From the NCBI RefSeq assembly GCF_026017845.1, contig NZ_CP100416.1:8977712-9041711 (forward strand): 64,000 bases of DNA, written 5' to 3'. The notes below the pieces were generated by a model that did not search any database, was not told the origin of the DNA, and saw only the letters and a program-made list of their open reading frames with translations. Origin of the DNA: Amycolatopsis mediterranei. Lineage in GTDB: Bacteria; Actinomycetota; Actinomycetes; Mycobacteriales; Pseudonocardiaceae. This document shows, in pieces, positions 60,001 to 64,000 of the stretch. Positions within the stretch are counted from its first letter, which is position 1. The number at the start of each line of letters is the position of its first letter. The position numbers were made by a program, and so were the translations under genes.

Positions 60001-61529
60001 TCCGGTGCGTTGATGGCGTCCCGCAGCCGGGTTATAGTCCCGAAGCGGGCCTCGGTGGCGCGGACAACCTCCGCGGTGTCGGCACGCCGGGCCCCGCTCA
60101 GCAACACCTGCCGGACCGAAGCCGGGAAGTCGAACACCGTTGTTTCGTCGCCGACCGCCGCGGCAAGCCGCAGCAACCCGCTCGTCAGCACTTCCGTCAA
60201 GTGCTCTGGCCGGGCCTCGGGAAGGAGTTCGTCCTGGACGAACCGCGCGACCGAAAGGTTCGCCGGCACCGCGGCGAGCATGGTCGCCAGCCGATATGCT
60301 GGCGGCGAAGCGACGCTCAAGAACCGGCGCACCCGTTCGCGGGCACTGCCCGGATCAACGATGTCCTCTCTACCCTCGAGGGGCGCCCCGTTCAAGCCGC
60401 TCAGCAGTACTCGAGCGGGGACGAAACCTTTGTGCTCACCGGCAACCAGCCTGGCCCACCACCGGAGCCACCGCGGGCCGAGCTCCATCACGGGGACCGG
60501 GATGGCTCCGCCGTCCTTGGCCGCGGCCAGCTCCGGATCCGCCCACGCCTCCGGCAGTTCCCAGCTCCACTGGCTGTTGGGTGCGACCGGCACCCGGACG
60601 TTCAGCCGTGCCCGTTGCAGGTCCATGCCCCGCGACCACAGTCGCTGCGGCAGCACATGCAGGACGGCCGTGGGCATCACCGACGCCCACTCGGCAAGCA
60701 CGGCGGAGACGCCGCCGGATCGCCAAAGATCACCGACGCCGTCGGTGATCACCAGAACCAGGCGCCTTCCGGTAGGGTCGATCAATTCGGAAGGGTCACG
60801 CGGCGCCGAGGAGGACGTCTCGCCGTACAGCCGGGGCCGGCCACCTCGGTGGCCACTACTCTGCGTGTCGAGACGCCGGTACTGGATTGTCCGGAAGGCA
60901 CCGAGTTGTTCGAGACCGGCGCGAAATGCCTTCACAGTGCTCCGCCACAGTGTCATCGACCGGGTCGAGTCGACTACGATGGTGAGATCCAGCCAGCGTT
61001 CTAGTTCGGGTTCGGTCACCGGCCACCAGAATCCGCTTTCGGCAACCCGCTCTGCCGTCGCGGCTTCATCGACGGTGACGACGTGCTCATGCCAGGCCGG
61101 CACCCTTCGCTTTAGCGTTCGCAGCGTCCGAACAATAACGGAAGGCTGGACCGCTACGGAAGCGGGTTGGGGTTGCGGCCGGGAGCCGGGATCTGGCACC
61201 GGTGGGACTTCGACGATGCCGGCGACAACCGAAGCTGGGTATTCGAGCCGCGGAGCAGCTTCTGCCCACGTCACAGGCGGTGGCGGTGGCGGTGGCAAGG
61301 GAATCGGCGGCCTGTCCCCGGATCGAGGGACTTCCGGTGGCCGCTGGGGCGTCGACGGCTGCACCCGCGCCTCGTCAGTCCGTGTCGCCGCGATCAACCA
61401 CAGAGCATCGGCGACATCACGTACGTCCGGACGACCGGATTCCCCGGGCGAACGTCTTTCCCCCGCATCGGTGAACCGCGATCCCGCGCCGTCGGGACCG
61501 GGAGCCGGCGAAACGGGCGGCCGGCCCAC
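57072..61529 (-). CDS. FxsT-like vWA / NB-ARC / TPR protein
   Basis: Encodes 1485 residues. Residues about 110-480: SAV_2336-like vWA domain with a DxTxS-type metal site in LDLTIVVDSTRSMTLW. About 640-960: NB-ARC STAND ATPase with P-loop GMGGIGKT (near 701-708), Walker B-like LLVFDSAED, GEILITSRN and GDLPLAIEQAA. About 1080-1470: kinesin-light-chain type TPRs of about 42 residues. The N terminus and the 520-640 linker are low complexity. This matches FxSxx-COOH system TPR protein FxsT. The GTG start is one base after the MoxR stop. Confidence 0.85.
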   Translation of the reverse strand: MGRPPVSPAPGPDGAGSRFTDAGERRSPGESGRPDVRDVADALWLIAATRTDEARVQPSTPQRPPEVPRSGDRPPIPLPPPPPPPVTWAEAAPRLEYPASVVAGIVEVPPVPDPGSRPQPQPASVAVQPSVIVRTLRTLKRRVPAWHEHVVTVDEAATAERVAESGFWWPVTEPELERWLDLTIVVDSTRSMTLWRSTVKAFRAGLEQLGAFRTIQYRRLDTQSSGHRGGRPRLYGETSSSAPRDPSELIDPTGRRLVLVITDGVGDLWRSGGVSAVLAEWASVMPTAVLHVLPQRLWSRGMDLQRARLNVRVPVAPNSQWSWELPEAWADPELAAAKDGGAIPVPVMELGPRWLRWWARLVAGEHKGFVPARVLLSGLNGAPLEGREDIVDPGSARERVRRFLSVASPPAYRLATMLAAVPANLSVARFVQDELLPEARPEHLTEVLTSGLLRLAAAVGDETTVFDFPASVRQVLLSGARRADTAEVVRATEARFGTITRLRDAINAPDATRDPDAQVVPVRDIALERVIMQALSGPYSSRASRLHSKERDHSGEFSPKAPDSATVSVSSAVSGVNRGTSSKKNSSSYDSEPVIDAMAKVPAPSEASPSAVTTVGEAVDDQVRRAPESLERLAVGDGGAQPGHRSIFTLEHRDSPAEDVPLVWGSVPPRNPNFTGRQELLRELSERVMSGTTAVLPSALHGMGGIGKTQMAVEYIYGHLREYDIVWWISATEAAQIRVALTELAQALNLPGSGEANTAIPAVREALRIGRPYRRWLLVFDSAEDVAMVRQFFPTNGPGEILITSRNAEWASVARPLEVAVFERAESVELLRRRGPEIDVAEAEQLAERLGDLPLAIEQAAAWRAETGMPVQEYLRLFDEKVAEILDTSSPADYEVSVAAAWNVAFEELGKRNPMAHQLLQICAFFAPEPISRAFFSGVGSISILPEIDTALRDPMKLARAIRDINRYSLAKIDHRTNSIVLHRLVQIVLRDRMTPQHRAEMRHGAHSLLAKRDPGDPTSSKQWPRYQEILPHVYPSEIVECDDRWVRELVINLMRYLYQWGDHDEALRLAKTAHEDWTERLGSDDEQTMQAAERLGYYYWVTGKYADAAEINQTLLETRRRLSGDNSEETLAAQIAVSGDLSARGDFLASRDLTEDVYHKANGLFGEDDPVTLRAARIHCTNLRLTGQYREAAELDEANYQRQTEVLGYDHAETLSSWMGLIIDRREAGDYVWARKENEKLAERVGELFGEDNAETLRRRAYLAVSRRKAGDHEAAKELAAEVLERFRVRYGEDNFNVMACALGYSIDLRHAQELRSARELGEQIYERYRSNLGEHHPHTVAAAVDLAVTLRLFGNAAEARQLDERSLEQLREVLGPDHPSAVLCGINLASDLSALGETEAALKLETDMLARAERVLGKNHPTTLAAALNQALDLDKSGQRQEAEGLYADVLSRYRLVLQDSHPGTIAASKRVRADCDIDPLPL

Positions 61530-61530
61530 G

Positions 61531-62658
61531 TCATTGCACCGCCGACAGACGCCGCCAAAGAGCGTCCACCAGCCGCTCCCACGTCACGTCGCCACGGTAA
61601 GCGCCGGACGTGGCCAGATACATGGCATCGAGAAGCTTCCCACTGGGCAGGCGGTCGTCACCGGACGCGCTGCGCCGCACGAACTGCTCGATCAACTCGT
61701 TCTGCAGACCGGCACCCAGCTTGTGCCGGTTTTCTTCCGAATCGTGCAGGTGGGCGACGACCATCGCGGCCAATTGCTCCGGGTCCGGATCGGGCATTTC
61801 CAGCTGCAGGCAGCGTCGCAGGAAAGCGGGGGGAAATTCCCTTTCCCCGTTACTTGTAATGATGACAATGGGAAACGCATTACACCGGATCTGCCCGCCG
61901 ACGACAGGAGCCTTCTCGCCGGGATCATCGGTGAACACCGTCGCTTCGGGAGTGTGACTGCGAATCCGTTCGAGTTCGGGAACGCGAAACTCTCCGTCTT
62001 CGAAAATGCTGAGCAGATCGTTCGGGAGATCGGCTTCGCTTTTGTCCAGTTCGTCGATCAGCAGGACGCGGGGCACCCGGCGCGGCAGGAATGCGGTCCC
62101 CAGCACACCGAGCCGGAGGAACTCACCGATCGGCGGTTCGGGCGCGGGACTGGTTCGTTCACCCTGCGTGGCGAACCGGGCGCTCGCCGCCTGGATCCGG
62201 CCAATGGCGTCGTAATGGTAGAGCCCGGAATCAAGCGTGGTCCGACTGGTGATCGGCCACCGCAGAACTCGGCCCAGCTGAAGTTCGGCCGCAAGTCGAT
62301 ACGCGAGCGTCGACTTCCCGGTTCCAGGGCGGCCGGTGACAAGCAAGGGCCGCCGGAGGTACAGTGCAGCATTGATCATGTCCAGCTCGGCTGGTCCAGT
62401 GCGTTGAGCCGATTGCGAATGCTCGCTCCCGAGCCGCCGGGCGACGTCGCGGTCGTCACGCGGCGGGTCGTCCGAATCCGGCAACGGGCCACCGTCGAAG
62501 TCCCGCCACGGCGGTGGCGGCGGCAGGATGTCCGTCAACCCGAGATCGTGGATTGGCCGCCCGGTGCCGCGGTATACCCACCAGTCCGACGACGCGAGAC
62601 GAGAGGCGTCGCGGACCTGCGCCGCCTCGCCCCCGTCAAGACGCTCGCTCTCGGTCAT
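61531..62658 (-). CDS. MoxR-type AAA+ ATPase
   Basis: Encodes 375 residues. Walker A is GRPGTGKST (109-117), Walker B VLLIDELDKSE (198-206), with the sensor-1 Asn in IVIITSNGEREFPPAFLRRC. MoxR ATPases act as chaperones for vWA proteins. The ATG at 62658 overlaps the end of the VMAP gene by 23 bases and its stop is one base before the vWA-NB-ARC gene, so all three are co-translated. Confidence 0.88.
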   Translation of the reverse strand: MTESERLDGGEAAQVRDASRLASSDWWVYRGTGRPIHDLGLTDILPPPPPWRDFDGGPLPDSDDPPRDDRDVARRLGSEHSQSAQRTGPAELDMINAALYLRRPLLVTGRPGTGKSTLAYRLAAELQLGRVLRWPITSRTTLDSGLYHYDAIGRIQAASARFATQGERTSPAPEPPIGEFLRLGVLGTAFLPRRVPRVLLIDELDKSEADLPNDLLSIFEDGEFRVPELERIRSHTPEATVFTDDPGEKAPVVGGQIRCNAFPIVIITSNGEREFPPAFLRRCLQLEMPDPDPEQLAAMVVAHLHDSEENRHKLGAGLQNELIEQFVRRSASGDDRLPSGKLLDAMYLATSGAYRGDVTWERLVDALWRRLSAVQ

Positions 62659-64000
62659 CCCGGATATCCCCTCGCTGCCACGGGAAAGCCGGCGGTTGGT
62701 CAAGAACGAGACGGCTCGGATCGTCCCACAGCACCACCAGATCCCGCACTGGATTATCCCGATGGAAGCCGGTTTCGGGAAGAGGAAGACCGGCACGCAC
62801 TCGGTTTTTCTTGGCCTGCATCGGCAAATCGCCTAGACCGGAATCTCCCTTGGCAAGCTCGGTGATCAACTCACGAAGGACGTCGAGTGGCGCGTCAGGG
62901 TGCCATAGTACCGCCGGGATACCCGACCGCAAAGCCACTGTCAAGCTGTCCCCGTCCCCACCGGCTTCCAGCGGCGGAGCCGAACCGAGGACCACCAATC
63001 CCCATCGCAAGTCGGAAAGAACCACGTCAAGTCCCGCAGCCTGGGTGCCGTTTTCGTAGTACACGCTCTCGGCTGACGGATTCGCCATGAACGCCTCCCA
63101 GTGCTGGTTCCACACCCGGTGCCAGTGCTTCGAACGCATGCGCTCCAGCGAACGGACGGAAATGAGGTAATCGATCGAAAGCGGCCGGGGCATGCCGGAT
63201 TCGTGCTCGCGGCGCCAGAGCTGCACGGGCAGGTTCAGCAGTGCCCGCGGGAGCACGAACTCCAGCGCAACGGACCCTCGGTGATCAGCCCACACCCGTT
63301 CCGCGTCCACCACCAGGCTGTCGACATATCGTTCGAGGTCGGCGGCCAGGACTTCCGCCGTGCCGCCGTGCGGTGGCGGCCACTCCCCGGGAAGCCGTTG
63401 ACACCAATGGGAAACCTGGTACAAGCGCGGGTCTATTCCATCATGGTCGACCAGGATCATCAAGTGCAGTCGCCCCTCCCGCGACGGCGTGGCGATCGTG
63501 GCTCGACGCGCTCTCAGCTGGGCTTCGAGCCGCAGCCTCCTGGCCTGGTAGTCGTTCCATTCGGTCAGCCGCAACCCGAGTTCGCCGCCGGACTGGTGGG
63601 CGACGAGCTCCAGGAGCGTGAACGCCGGCGGAATTCCGTCGGTGTCGGCGTTGAAATCGGCCAAGTGGGTGAAGGCCTCCCACACGGTGCGCAGCACGGG
63701 TGGCAACGGCGAGCCGAGCCCGCTCGCCCGGTGGACCAGCTCACCGAGCCGGGGCACTTCGACGCCGGCCAGCCACTGGTGCAGCCGATGGCGCTCGGCG
63801 CGCGGCAGCAGGTCCAGCACCCGCGGCCGCTCCACCAGGTCCCGGACGCGTTCGGACTCCGGGGACCCGGGCCGCATGAAGGCGACGGCACCGACCAGCG
63901 CCTGCATGCCGTTCTGATAGCGCTCGCAGGCGGAAACGACTTCGATCAGGGAGCTGCGTGGGGTGGGGTGCCGGGGAACCGCCAGTTCGACGCCGAGAGT
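62636..64000 (-). CDS. VMAP-type (vWA-MoxR associated) protein, 5' end beyond window
   Basis: 454 residues are visible and the frame is open to the window edge. The part nearest the edge (RSSLIEVVSACERYQNGMQ and on to LVGAVAFMRPGSPESERV) resembles an effector-associated/VMAP middle region. The rest matches VMAP-C: RAERHRLHQWLAGV, a helical segment, then FVLPRALLNLPVQLWRREHE, SIDYLISVRSLERM and a terminal GIPAVLWHP with an alpha/beta fold. It is the third element of vWA-MoxR-VMAP ternary systems and may sense or act as an inactive effector scaffold. Confidence 0.8.
   Translation of the reverse strand, partial: TLGVELAVPRHPTPRSSLIEVVSACERYQNGMQALVGAVAFMRPGSPESERVRDLVERPRVLDLLPRAERHRLHQWLAGVEVPRLGELVHRASGLGSPLPPVLRTVWEAFTHLADFNADTDGIPPAFTLLELVAHQSGGELGLRLTEWNDYQARRLRLEAQLRARRATIATPSREGRLHLMILVDHDGIDPRLYQVSHWCQRLPGEWPPPHGGTAEVLAADLERYVDSLVVDAERVWADHRGSVALEFVLPRALLNLPVQLWRREHESGMPRPLSIDYLISVRSLERMRSKHWHRVWNQHWEAFMANPSAESVYYENGTQAAGLDVVLSDLRWGLVVLGSAPPLEAGGDGDSLTVALRSGIPAVLWHPDAPLDVLRELITELAKGDSGLGDLPMQAKKNRVRAGLPLPETGFHRDNPVRDLVVLWDDPSRLVLDQPPAFPWQRGDIRDDRERAS

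Overview
The window is high-GC actinobacterial DNA. The gene content (PQQ genes, WS/DGAT acyltransferase, tandem SAM methyltransferases, many FadR/IclR/TetR regulators) and GTG starts with 4-base overlaps fit a filamentous Pseudonocardiales-type genome such as Amycolatopsis; the genus is an inference from gene style and intergenic repeats, not from a marker gene. I see no rRNA, tRNA, CRISPR array, prophage or intact insertion sequence.

Layout. 0-5 kb: a MarR-regulator remnant, a methyltransferase and PAC2 pair, two bacterial PH-domain membrane proteins and a secreted 3-keto-disaccharide hydrolase-like protein. 5-11 kb: an IclR regulator, a GNAT acetyltransferase, a VOC protein, a class III aminotransferase, a CoA transferase and an ArsR-type regulator, with a GGGGCC tandem repeat and a long perfect inverted repeat between convergent genes. 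11-19 kb: a leftward catabolic operon (FAD oxidoreductase broken by a short hairpin insertion, ThDP enzyme, hydantoinase/oxoprolinase A and B, SDR, FadR-type regulator) with a near-ideal operator before the ThDP gene. 19-24.8 kb: WS/DGAT acyltransferase, a complete pqqA-C-D-E-B operon and an MFS exporter. 25-35 kb: a second catabolic locus (amidase, D-2-hydroxyacid dehydrogenase, two maleate-isomerase-like proteins, FadR-type regulator, tartrate/malate-type dehydrogenase, succinate-semialdehyde-type dehydrogenase, GABA-type aminotransferase, DUF3830), bound together by three copies of an ATTGTCNACAAT-like operator. 35-43 kb: aldo/keto reductase, a Roadblock protein pair, an FAD-oxidase/ThDP-enzyme pair, two tandem methyltransferases and an MFS exporter. 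43-50 kb: a DUF3761 lipoprotein, a two-component system next to an MMPL transporter and a secreted GH92 mannosidase. 50-55 kb: fatty-acid oxidation fadJ/fadA with a divergent double-HTH TetR regulator.

The most unusual region is 54.9-64 kb. A 60-residue precursor-like peptide with an FxsA-like leader precedes an HExxH-type (2-oxoglutarate/iron peptide beta-hydroxylase family) protein. Convergent to them is a tightly overlapping operon encoding a VMAP-type protein (cut by the window end), a MoxR AAA ATPase and a 1485-residue vWA/NB-ARC/TPR protein of the FxsT type. This looks like a vWA-MoxR-VMAP ternary conflict or signalling system paired with a RiPP whose only visible modifying enzyme is the HExxH protein, because no radical SAM enzyme lies in the visible part.
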